Source of the DNA: Leeuwenhoekiella sp. MAR_2009_132
GTDB lineage: Bacteria; Bacteroidota; Bacteroidia; Flavobacteriales; Flavobacteriaceae
Assembly: GCF_000687915.1 (NCBI RefSeq)
Contig: NZ_JHZY01000004.1
Span: 131,501-195,500 of the forward strand
Direction: 5' to 3'
Length of the DNA stretch: 64,000 nt
This document shows positions 8,979-16,349 of this stretch, piece after piece (positions within the stretch are counted from its first letter, which is position 1; each line of letters starts with the position of its first letter). The notes beneath the pieces were generated by a model, which did no database searches, was not told the DNA's origin, and was given only the letters and a program-made list of their open reading frames with translations. Made by a program: the position numbers and the translations under genes.

Positions 8979-9088
8979 AATTGAGTTTGATTATCTAAAA
9001 GTAATTAATATCCCGATTATTTTTTGACATTATCAATCAAAGCCCATTTATTTAAGTTTAGTTTAAAATATTTGCAACCCGAAAATCT

Positions 9089-9096
9089 TATATTTG
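9089..9096 (+). promoter_or_regulatory. -7 box (TATATTTG) upstream of the oxygenase gene
   Basis: TATATTTG matches the Bacteroidota -7 consensus TAnnTTTG. No TTTG is found at the ideal distance; the nearest is at 9071-9074, 14 bases upstream. The box overlaps a possible TTG start at 9094, which supports ATG 9130 as the true start of the gene. Confidence 0.4.
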
Positions 9097-9129
9097 AAAG
9101 TCAAATTTTTTATTGAATCACAATTTGTT

Positions 9130-10080
9130 ATGAATAATATCCCGAGTGTAGACTTAGCAGACTTTCTTAGTGAAGACAAAGATCGAAAGTTAAAATTTGT
9201 AAATGAAATAGGGACGGCCTATGAAGAAATAGGCTTTGTATCTCTTAAAAACCATTTCTTAAATGATGCGTTAGTAGACGACCTATACAATGATGTAAAG
9301 TCATTTTTTGATCTTCCGGAAGAAACTAAGCAAGGTTATGAGATAGAAGGTTTAGGTGGTCAACGTGGTTATATTTCTTTTGGTAAAGAACACGCTAAAG
9401 GCAAAAAAGAAGGTGATTTGAAGGAATTTTGGCATTTTGGCCAGGAACCAGATGCAGACGCTAATCTTATTGAAGAATATCCTGAAAATGTACAGGTCAA
9501 AGAATTAAAAACATTTAATAAAACGGGTATGCAAGCCTATAAAATGCTTGAAAAAACCGGAATATATGTTTTACGAGCTCTTGCATTGTACCTTGAGTTA
9601 GATGAGTTTTATTTTGACCATTGGGCGAAAAATGGTAACAGTATTTTAAGGCCCATACATTATCCACCTATTACAGAGGAACCAAAAGGAGCTGTGCGAG
9701 CAGGCGCGCACGGAGATATCAATCTAATAACACTGTTAATGGGAGCTTCTGCAGGAGGATTGCAAGTACTACGTAAAGATGGAGCATGGATAGATGCTAT
9801 ACCTAATGAGGATGAACTTGTAATTAATGTAGGAGACATGTTAGAACGACTAACTAACAATAAGCTAAGATCTACAATACACCGGGTTATAAATCCGCCT
9901 AAAGAACAATGGGATACTCCAAGATATTCTATACCATTCTTTATGCATCCGCGTAGTGAGATGCCCCTTAATTGCTTAGAAGAATGTATAAGTGAGGAGC
10001 ACCCTAAAGCTTTTGAAGATATTACTGCAGGTGAATTTTTACATCAGCGCCTAGTTGAGATAGGATTGATTAAAAAATAA
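9130..10080 (+). CDS. Isopenicillin N synthase-like 2-oxoglutarate/Fe(II) oxygenase
   Basis: A 316-residue non-haem iron oxygenase. The N-terminal DIOX_N-like region (NIPSVDLADF, then EEIGFVSLKNH) precedes the jelly-roll core. The iron ligands are visible as His and Asp in AGAHGDINLITLL and a distal His in RSTIHRVINP; the RxS motif that binds 2-oxoglutarate is RYSIPFF. ATG 9130 is preferred because the upstream TTG lies inside a -7 promoter box. A translation-factor-like gene follows 3 bases after the stop. The substrate is unknown; the family covers secondary-metabolite and hormone oxidases, and in Bacteroidota it is widespread without known function. Confidence 0.88.
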   Translation: MNNIPSVDLADFLSEDKDRKLKFVNEIGTAYEEIGFVSLKNHFLNDALVDDLYNDVKSFFDLPEETKQGYEIEGLGGQRGYISFGKEHAKGKKEGDLKEFWHFGQEPDADANLIEEYPENVQVKELKTFNKTGMQAYKMLEKTGIYVLRALALYLELDEFYFDHWAKNGNSILRPIHYPPITEEPKGAVRAGAHGDINLITLLMGASAGGLQVLRKDGAWIDAIPNEDELVINVGDMLERLTNNKLRSTIHRVINPPKEQWDTPRYSIPFFMHPRSEMPLNCLEECISEEHPKAFEDITAGEFLHQRLVEIGLIKK

Positions 10081-10083
10081 TTT

Positions 10084-10416
10084 ATGGATCTTTCTGACCA
10101 ATTAAAAAATTTATTTCCCGATCACAAACCAGAACCTTCAGCAGATACAGAGGATGTAAACGACCTCGGCATCTGGATGCAGGATGACCCGTTGTTGTGT
10201 AAATATGAAAAACGTAAAGGAAAACCTATTACCATTATAGAAGGCTACACCGGTGCAGATAGTGACTTCAAAATTTTAGCTAAAGAATTAAAAACAATGC
10301 TGGGTGTAGGGGGTAGTTTTAAAAAAGAAAAAATAATAATTCAAGGAGATTACCGTGATAAAATAATGTCATTCTTAAAAGATAAAGGCTTTAAAACAAA
10401 ACGGGTAGGAGGTTAA
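10084..10416 (+). CDS. SUI1/eIF1-like translation initiation factor family protein
   Basis: A 110-residue protein of the YciH/SUI1 family, related to eukaryotic eIF1. The C-terminal half carries the SUI1 core: GKPITIIEGYTGADSDFKIL, then ELKTMLGVGGSFKKEKIIIQ, then GDYRDKIMSFLKDKGF. The basic GGSFKK loop is the expected RNA-binding element. The N-terminal 40 residues are acidic and probably flexible. The start is 3 bases past the oxygenase stop, implying coupled translation. In bacteria these proteins are thought to tune start-site fidelity but are not essential. Confidence 0.9.
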   Translation: MDLSDQLKNLFPDHKPEPSADTEDVNDLGIWMQDDPLLCKYEKRKGKPITIIEGYTGADSDFKILAKELKTMLGVGGSFKKEKIIIQGDYRDKIMSFLKDKGFKTKRVGG

Positions 10417-10426
10417 TTGCTAAGCT

Positions 10427-11383
10427 ATGGGAAATTCTATATTGCATATCACAAACGGTGATAGTCTTACTTCACGTCTTGAAAATTTAAATCTTAAAGG
10501 AGATATTATCGTTTGGCGCGAAATGCTTTGTGAAGGTCCTACGCCGGTAATTGTAGGCTCTAAGGAGTTTATAGAACAACGCAAAGAGTTTCTAAAAAAG
10601 CAATATCATATTGATAATGTAGATTATGAGAATAAGTTTGTTAGCGAACTTAATAAACTTGCCGTAATAAATAATTACGATAAAATTGTACTCTGGTTTG
10701 AATTTGATCTTTTTTGTCATGTTAATATGCTTGCTGCATTAAGCTACCTTATTCAAAATAAAAAAACAGCTCCTATATATATGGTGTGTAGCGGTTGGGT
10801 TAAAGGTCTTGCTCAACTTAAAGGCTTATCAGAGTTAAACGATGAGCAATTAGCTATGCATTATGACAATAAGCTAAAACTTTCAACTGAAGATTTAGAA
10901 CTAGCTCACCACATCTGGAAACTCTATTGTGATGAAAAACCCATAGAACTTAAAGCTGAAATAAGTAAAAAATCAAATTTCAACTATCTATCAAGCTGCA
11001 TACGCGCGCACATAGAGCGCTTTCCTAATATCAATACCGGACTCAATACACTTGAGACAAATATTCTTAAACTTATAGACCTTCACGAGATCACTTCAGA
11101 ACATCAATTATGTGGCTATGCGCTAAATTATCAAGGGTATTACGGGTATGGCGACACTCAAATCATTAGTATGATCAAAAATTTAAGACCCTTCTTTATG
11201 CTTAAAGAAGGTGTTTTGATGCTGACAGAAAAAGGACTTCAAGTTTTGCAAGGCTCAGAAGACTTTTATAATGTATTAAAAACTGATATGCAGTTTGGCG
11301 GTACAGCTAAATATAAGTATCGCTATGACCCTGCAAATCATAAATTAATTAAACACAGTGAGAATGCAACTCCCACACTCTGA
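10427..11383 (+). CDS. DUF1835 domain-containing protein
   Basis: A 318-residue cytoplasmic protein. It opens with LHITNGDSLTSRLENLNLKG, then DIIVWREMLCEGP, both hallmarks of DUF1835. The middle segment VLWFEFDLFCHVNMLAAL resembles a nucleotide-binding-fold core of the same family. The C-terminal third (from about residue 200) looks like a winged-helix or small helical domain. No function is established for the family. The gene starts 10 bases after the SUI1-like gene and overlaps the phosphorylase gene, so it belongs to the same run. Confidence 0.85.
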   Translation: MGNSILHITNGDSLTSRLENLNLKGDIIVWREMLCEGPTPVIVGSKEFIEQRKEFLKKQYHIDNVDYENKFVSELNKLAVINNYDKIVLWFEFDLFCHVNMLAALSYLIQNKKTAPIYMVCSGWVKGLAQLKGLSELNDEQLAMHYDNKLKLSTEDLELAHHIWKLYCDEKPIELKAEISKKSNFNYLSSCIRAHIERFPNINTGLNTLETNILKLIDLHEITSEHQLCGYALNYQGYYGYGDTQIISMIKNLRPFFMLKEGVLMLTEKGLQVLQGSEDFYNVLKTDMQFGGTAKYKYRYDPANHKLIKHSENATPTL

Positions 11384-12236
11384 ATTAATTCTTAATGCTG
11401 ACGGAAGCATATACCATCTTAATCTTTTACCCGGCGAAATAGCAGATACAATCATCACTGTAGGAGACCCTGATCGTGTAGAAACGGTGACCCAATTTTT
11501 TGATTCCATAGAACTTACAAGGCATAAACGAGAATTTAAAACGCAAACCGGCTATTTTAAAGGAAAGCGTATCACCGTTATCTCTACAGGAATTGGTACA
11601 GACAATATTGATATTGTACTAAACGAACTTGATGCTCTTGTAAATATTGATCTTAAAACGCGCCAAATAAAAGAGAAGCATACCGCTTTAAACATCATAC
11701 GTCTGGGAACCAGCGGAGCTATACAAAAGCACATTCCTGTAGATTCTATATTGATTAGCGAGAAAGCTTTGGGGTTTGACGGTTTAATTCATTATTACGA
11801 CTCCGCTAATCTAAGAGATCGTGATATTGAAGATGCATTTGTAACGCATACCTCGTGGAGTTCAGAAAAAAGTAAACCATACTGTGTTAACGGTAATAAA
11901 ACTTTGATTAATCACTTTTCTAATCCTAAAATTTTTAAGGGAATTACAGCTACAAATATAGGCTTTTACGGTCCTCAAGGTAGGACGCTCAGACTTGCTT
12001 TAGCAGATTCAGAACTCAATTCGAAAATTGAAAATTTTGAGTTTAAAACTGAAACGATTACAAATCTAGAGATGGAAACTTCTGGTATTTATGCATTGAG
12101 TGCGCTATTAGGACATCGAGCGATTTCTATTAATGCGATTATGGCAAATCGTATTATGGGTACCTTTAGTGAAAATGGTACTAATACTATCGAAGCAATG
12201 ATAAGCAGCGCCCTTGAACGTATAGCAGTACTATAA
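11364..12236 (+). CDS. Nucleoside phosphorylase (uridine phosphorylase-like)
   Basis: A 290-residue phosphorylase expected to split a nucleoside into base and ribose-1-phosphate. Motifs of the PNP/UDP superfamily are visible: TVGDPDRVE (phosphate-binding loop), ISTGIGTDNIDIVLNEL, IIRLGTSGAIQ and NLEMETSGIYALSALLG, which carries the ribose-binding Met-Glu pair. ATG 11364 is preferred to a GTG at 11358; either start lies inside the end of the DUF1835 gene. The protein is somewhat longer than the usual 240-260 residues because of extra segments around residues 90-105 and 155-190. Base specificity cannot be assigned. Confidence 0.87.
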   Translation: MQLPHSELILNADGSIYHLNLLPGEIADTIITVGDPDRVETVTQFFDSIELTRHKREFKTQTGYFKGKRITVISTGIGTDNIDIVLNELDALVNIDLKTRQIKEKHTALNIIRLGTSGAIQKHIPVDSILISEKALGFDGLIHYYDSANLRDRDIEDAFVTHTSWSSEKSKPYCVNGNKTLINHFSNPKIFKGITATNIGFYGPQGRTLRLALADSELNSKIENFEFKTETITNLEMETSGIYALSALLGHRAISINAIMANRIMGTFSENGTNTIEAMISSALERIAVL

Positions 12237-12307
12237 TTTTCTTTTAACAAAAGCTTAATTCAGACAGCAGAAGCCTTTCGTATTTTTGAAAAAAAATAAA
12301 CGAATAC

Positions 12308-14359
12308 ATGGATTCAGAACTAGCTGACAACTTAAAACATAGAGATTTAAACTGGCTCAGCTTTAATGCTCGCGTATTACAGGAAGCACAGGATAAACGT
12401 TTTAATCCGCTGTTTGAACGTATGAAGTTTTTAGCTATTTATTCTTCAAATCTTGATGAATACTTTAGAGTACGCGTGAGTCAACTACGGCAAATTAAAC
12501 GTGTTGAAAAAAGTATCAGAAAAAAATTAGCACTTAGACCTAACAAAACAGTTAAAGAGATAATTGCTAAGGTTAAAGAACAGCAAGAAGTTTTTGGATC
12601 TATTTTTAATGATGAGATTAAACCGGAGCTTGCTGCAAATAATATTGTTCTTATTGCTTCAGAAGACTACACTCCTATTCAGAAAAAGGTTGCAAATATC
12701 TGGTATGTATCCCATTTAAAGAATACGATTAAACCCATACTCTTTGATCCCGTTAAAGACAAAGAGATTTTTCTTGAAAATCAAAACCTCTATTTCTGTG
12801 TTACTTTTTCAGACTCTAAAAAAATAGGTTTTATAAAAATTCCTACAGACATTAACGATCGTTTTATTGAATTAGGCAAACATAAAGGTATCTACTACAT
12901 TACCTTTCTAGATGATATTATAAGACATGAAATTACATCAATATTTAATTCAGAATCAATAGACGGTGTTTTTGAAATTAAGCTTTCACGAGATGCAGAG
13001 CTTTATATAGATGATGAATTAGAAGGGATACTGGCAGAACGCATTTATAAATCTCTAGAGCAGCGACAAGAAGGGCAACCTACACGCCTGCTTTACGACG
13101 CGAGTATGCCAAAACCAATTGCTAAAAAACTTCGGAAACTTTTGAAGCTGGGGAAAATAGATATGATGCCGGGAGGTCGTTATCATAATTTTAATGACTT
13201 CTTTAAATTTCCAGATCCAACTGAAAATGCTGATTTACATTATGATAAAAAGCCTGTAATTAAGCTAAAGGCTTTAGAAAAGGCTACAGATTATTTTGAA
13301 GCTATACGCGCTAAAGATCATTTGCTTCATTTCCCATTCATGAGCTTTGGCTACGTAGAACGCTTTGTAGAACAGGCTGCCTCAGACGACGCAGTTACGC
13401 ATATCAAAATCTCTCTTTATAGGGTTGCAGATGAGTCTGTTCTTACCACATCTCTACTTAAAGCTATTGAAAACGGAAAACAGGTTACCATATTTATAGA
13501 GGCAAAAGCACGTTTTGACGAAGAAAACAACATTACCTGGGGTCGAAAATTTGAGGAAAAAGGAGCACGAGTAATTTATAGCTACCCACGAATAAAGGTG
13601 CATTCTAAAATTTTAATGGTAATTAGAACAGAAGATAATAAAGCTAAACGGTACGCCTATATAGGCACAGGAAACTTTAATGGTGAAACTTCTAAGATTT
13701 ACTGCGATCACGGTTTATTTACCGCTAACAATAAAATCACTAAAGAGTTAAGTAGGGTTTTTGAAGTTCTTGAAGGAAAATTAATAATCCCAAGGAATAA
13801 GCATTTACTTATATCTCCATTTACCACAAGACGCACTTTTGAAAAATTAATTCATTCAGAAATTGAAGCAGCTCAAGCCGGAAAAACGGCAAAAATAACT
13901 GCTAAGATGAATAGTCTTGAGGATAAAGATATGATAGAGTTATTATACAAGGCCAGTCAGGCAGGTGTGCAGATACGACTTATCGTAAGAGGATTTACCA
14001 GTTTAATTCCCGGAGTAAAAGGTTTAAGTGAAAATATATTTATCACTTCCATTATAGACCGGTATCTCGAGCACGGTCGTATATATCTATTTCACAATAA
14101 TGGTGATGAACAAATGTATATAGGCTCTGCAGACTGGATGACGCGTAACCTTGATCGAAGAATAGAAGTACTTACCCCTATCTACGATAAAGAACTATTT
14201 ACTGAATTAAAAGATATTTTTACATTACAGTTAAATGATAATTGTAAAGCGAGAATACAGGACGTAAACGAGCAGAATCTATATGTAGAGCGCGTAGAAG
14301 GTGAGCCTCAAATACGTTCTCAATATGCAATTTATGATTACTTAAAAAATAAAAACTAA
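12308..14359 (+). CDS. ppk1: Polyphosphate kinase 1
   Basis: A 683-residue enzyme that reversibly polymerises the gamma-phosphate of ATP into inorganic polyphosphate. Domains in order: N domain (NWLSFNARVLQEAQD), head domain, and two phospholipase-D-like C domains. The autophosphorylated His is in RIKVHSKILMV and the second conserved His is in YLEHGRIYLFHN. The segments MSFGYVERFVEQAASD and YIGTGNFNGETSK are typical. Length is normal. It is followed 4 bases later by the periplasmic-binding-fold gene, suggesting cotranscription. Confidence 0.97.
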   Translation: MDSELADNLKHRDLNWLSFNARVLQEAQDKRFNPLFERMKFLAIYSSNLDEYFRVRVSQLRQIKRVEKSIRKKLALRPNKTVKEIIAKVKEQQEVFGSIFNDEIKPELAANNIVLIASEDYTPIQKKVANIWYVSHLKNTIKPILFDPVKDKEIFLENQNLYFCVTFSDSKKIGFIKIPTDINDRFIELGKHKGIYYITFLDDIIRHEITSIFNSESIDGVFEIKLSRDAELYIDDELEGILAERIYKSLEQRQEGQPTRLLYDASMPKPIAKKLRKLLKLGKIDMMPGGRYHNFNDFFKFPDPTENADLHYDKKPVIKLKALEKATDYFEAIRAKDHLLHFPFMSFGYVERFVEQAASDDAVTHIKISLYRVADESVLTTSLLKAIENGKQVTIFIEAKARFDEENNITWGRKFEEKGARVIYSYPRIKVHSKILMVIRTEDNKAKRYAYIGTGNFNGETSKIYCDHGLFTANNKITKELSRVFEVLEGKLIIPRNKHLLISPFTTRRTFEKLIHSEIEAAQAGKTAKITAKMNSLEDKDMIELLYKASQAGVQIRLIVRGFTSLIPGVKGLSENIFITSIIDRYLEHGRIYLFHNNGDEQMYIGSADWMTRNLDRRIEVLTPIYDKELFTELKDIFTLQLNDNCKARIQDVNEQNLYVERVEGEPQIRSQYAIYDYLKNKN

Positions 14360-14363
14360 GCAG

Positions 14364-15215
14364 ATGAATACCTTAAAAGTGGGTGGCGTTCCAGAACATT
14401 TTAATTTACCTATACATCTATGTATTGAAGAGGGTCTGTTTGCAGATGCCGGGATAGCTGTTGAGTGGGTTGAATATGCCGGTGGTACAGGCGCAATGAA
14501 TGCTGCACTACGAGCAGGTGACATTGATGTTGCAATTATACTTACCGAAGGTGTCGTTAAAGATATCGCTGCAGGTAATCCTTCAAGAATTATTCAAAAC
14601 TATGTTTCTAGTTCCTTAATTTGGGGAGTTCATGTTGCTGATGGAAGTAAATTTAAGACTATAGATGATTTAAAAGATACAAGACCTGCCATAAGTAGAT
14701 TCGGTTCAGGTTCTCATGTTATGGCTTTTATACAAGCTAAACAATTAGGTTGGGAAAGTTCTGCTATTAATTGTGTAGTAGTTAATAATCTTGATACTGC
14801 TGCAGAATGTCTAACTAAGGGTGACGCAGATTATTTTATGTGGGAACATTTCACTACTAAACCTTTAGTAGATTCGGGTGTATTTAGAAGGGTAAGTGAC
14901 TTTCCCACTCCCTGGTCTAGTTTTGTAATTGCGGCAACTACAGATGCTATTAAAACTAAAAAAAATACTCTTGAGGTATTTTTAGAAGTGCTAAATAACA
15001 AAACAGTATTATTTAAAGAAATACCAGAAATTGAAGAGCTTCTAGCCAAACGTTATAATCAAAAACTTGAAGATATAAAAGTCTGGATTTCAAAAACTAA
15101 TTGGTCACAATCACAAATTGAAACCAATGAACTTGAAAATGTACAAGTACATCTTAAAGGTCTCAATATGATCGACAAAGAGCAGGACGTTAATTTTTAT
15201 TTAACTATCAATTAA
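14364..15215 (+). CDS. Type 2 periplasmic-binding-fold protein without signal peptide (Ca3427/NMT1-like)
   Basis: A 283-residue two-lobe binding protein. It begins directly with the first strand (LKVGGVPEHFNLPIHL) and has no signal peptide or lipobox, so it should be cytoplasmic. Motifs resemble the Ca3427 and THI5/NMT1 group: EGLFADAGIAVEWVEYAGGTGAM, GDIDVAIILTEGV, ISRFGSGSHVMAF and DADYFMWEHF. No permease or ATPase gene is nearby, so it is not an ordinary ABC uptake component. It could be an enzyme or sensor for a pyrimidine- or thiamine-like ligand; that is speculation. Cotranscription with ppk1 is likely from the 4-base gap. Confidence 0.75.
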   Translation: MNTLKVGGVPEHFNLPIHLCIEEGLFADAGIAVEWVEYAGGTGAMNAALRAGDIDVAIILTEGVVKDIAAGNPSRIIQNYVSSSLIWGVHVADGSKFKTIDDLKDTRPAISRFGSGSHVMAFIQAKQLGWESSAINCVVVNNLDTAAECLTKGDADYFMWEHFTTKPLVDSGVFRRVSDFPTPWSSFVIAATTDAIKTKKNTLEVFLEVLNNKTVLFKEIPEIEELLAKRYNQKLEDIKVWISKTNWSQSQIETNELENVQVHLKGLNMIDKEQDVNFYLTIN

Positions 15216-15303
15216 TGAAAGTTTTACAGTGCAAAGATTTCGTAAGTTAAAAAAAAGGTCAATCTTTGCGGAATATTAATATATTACTTTAAACATTACA
15301 ATT

Positions 15304-15465
15304 ATGGTTACTTTTCTAATCGTTTTAGGATGTTTACTTGTCATTAATTTAATCCTTTTTAAATTTAGTGTAGCAGGTGGTCCTAAAGTAGAGAAATCGC
15401 AGAAGCGTGTAGCCCCTAAACAAACAACCTTGAATCAGCGGGTAGTTTTTGAACGAGCTTCATAA
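15304..15465 (+). CDS. Small single-span membrane protein, 53 residues
   Basis: ATG 15304 opens a 53-residue frame: a hydrophobic helix (VTFLIVLGCLLVINLILFKF) followed by a basic tail with several Lys, Arg and Gln residues ending RVVFERAS. The coding look, the clean terminator 38 bases downstream and the 88-base gap after the upstream gene support a real gene. The family is not recognised. Small flavobacterial membrane proteins of this shape are usually annotated as hypothetical. Confidence 0.6.
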   Translation: MVTFLIVLGCLLVINLILFKFSVAGGPKVEKSQKRVAPKQTTLNQRVVFERAS

Positions 15466-15502
15466 ATTACTTCTGATGATATCTCAAATCAAACCCTTTC
15501 AT

Positions 15503-15540
15503 AAAAGGCTCAATCTAACCAATTGAGCCTTTTTTATTTT
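15503..15540. terminator. Bidirectional terminator between the small membrane protein and ung
   Basis: Arms AAAAGGCTCAAT (15503-15514) and ATTGAGCCTTTT (15522-15533) around a 7-base loop, flanked by an A run on one side and T runs on the other. It lies between two convergent genes and can serve both. Confidence 0.88.
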
Positions 15541-15546
15541 AGTGCA

Positions 15547-16212
15547 TTACCAGTTTATTTGAGACTTGTCATTTTCTTTCAAATAGTCATTTGTTTTACT
15601 AAAGTGACGATTGCCAAACCAAAACCCCCGGTTTGCACTCAAGGGAGAAGGATGCCCACTTTCTAAAACTAAATGTTTGCTCGTATCAATTTTTTTAGCC
15701 TTTTTTCTTGCATAACCACCCCAAAGTAGAAAAACAATTCCCTGCCGCTGCTGGGACAACACAGAGATTACGTGATCTGTAAATGTTTCCCATCCTTGCT
15801 TTTGATGTGAACCTGCCAAATGTGCTCTAACAGTCAATGTTGCATTTAAAAGTAAAACGCCTTGTTTTGCCCATCGTTCTAGATTTCCGCTTTGCGGAAT
15901 GGGATTGTTGAGATCTGTAGCTATTTCTTTAAATATATTAATTAACGAAGGCGGTACGGCAATCCCTTCCGGTACCGAAAAACACAAACCGTGTGCCTGG
16001 CCCACACCGTGATAGGGATCCTGGCCCAGTATGACTACCTTTACTTCTTCAAAAGGACAAAGATCAAAAGCTTTAAAAATGGCTGCTCCGGGAGGATAAC
16101 ATTTGTGCTGGCCGTATTCCTGCTTCACAAAATCTATTAACGATTTGAAATACGTTTTTTCAAATTCTGGGTTGAGTACAGCTTTCCAGCTGGGGTGTAT
16201 GTCAACGTTCAT
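15547..16212 (-). CDS. ung: Uracil-DNA glycosylase, family 1
   Basis: A 221-residue repair enzyme that removes uracil from DNA. The water-activating motif GQDPYHGVGQAHGLCFSV (about residues 62-79) and the DNA-intercalating motif GHPSPLSANRGF (about 186-197) are both intact, with LLLNATLTVR between them holding the uracil-contacting Asn. Length is normal. It is a single gene, convergent with the small membrane protein and divergent from mutS2, another DNA-repair-family gene. Confidence 0.97.
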   Translation of the reverse strand: MNVDIHPSWKAVLNPEFEKTYFKSLIDFVKQEYGQHKCYPPGAAIFKAFDLCPFEEVKVVILGQDPYHGVGQAHGLCFSVPEGIAVPPSLINIFKEIATDLNNPIPQSGNLERWAKQGVLLLNATLTVRAHLAGSHQKQGWETFTDHVISVLSQQRQGIVFLLWGGYARKKAKKIDTSKHLVLESGHPSPLSANRGFWFGNRHFSKTNDYLKENDKSQINW

Positions 16213-16349
16213 GAATATCTTAAATTTGTAAGTCTAGTGTAATTTTAGTGAATAATTATAGACTGATTCCCTATAAAATTCAGTGTTGTTCATTTAAATT
16301 AAATTTCAAAAAAAACTAAGTTATTTTCGGCCTTAAAATAGGCATTGCT

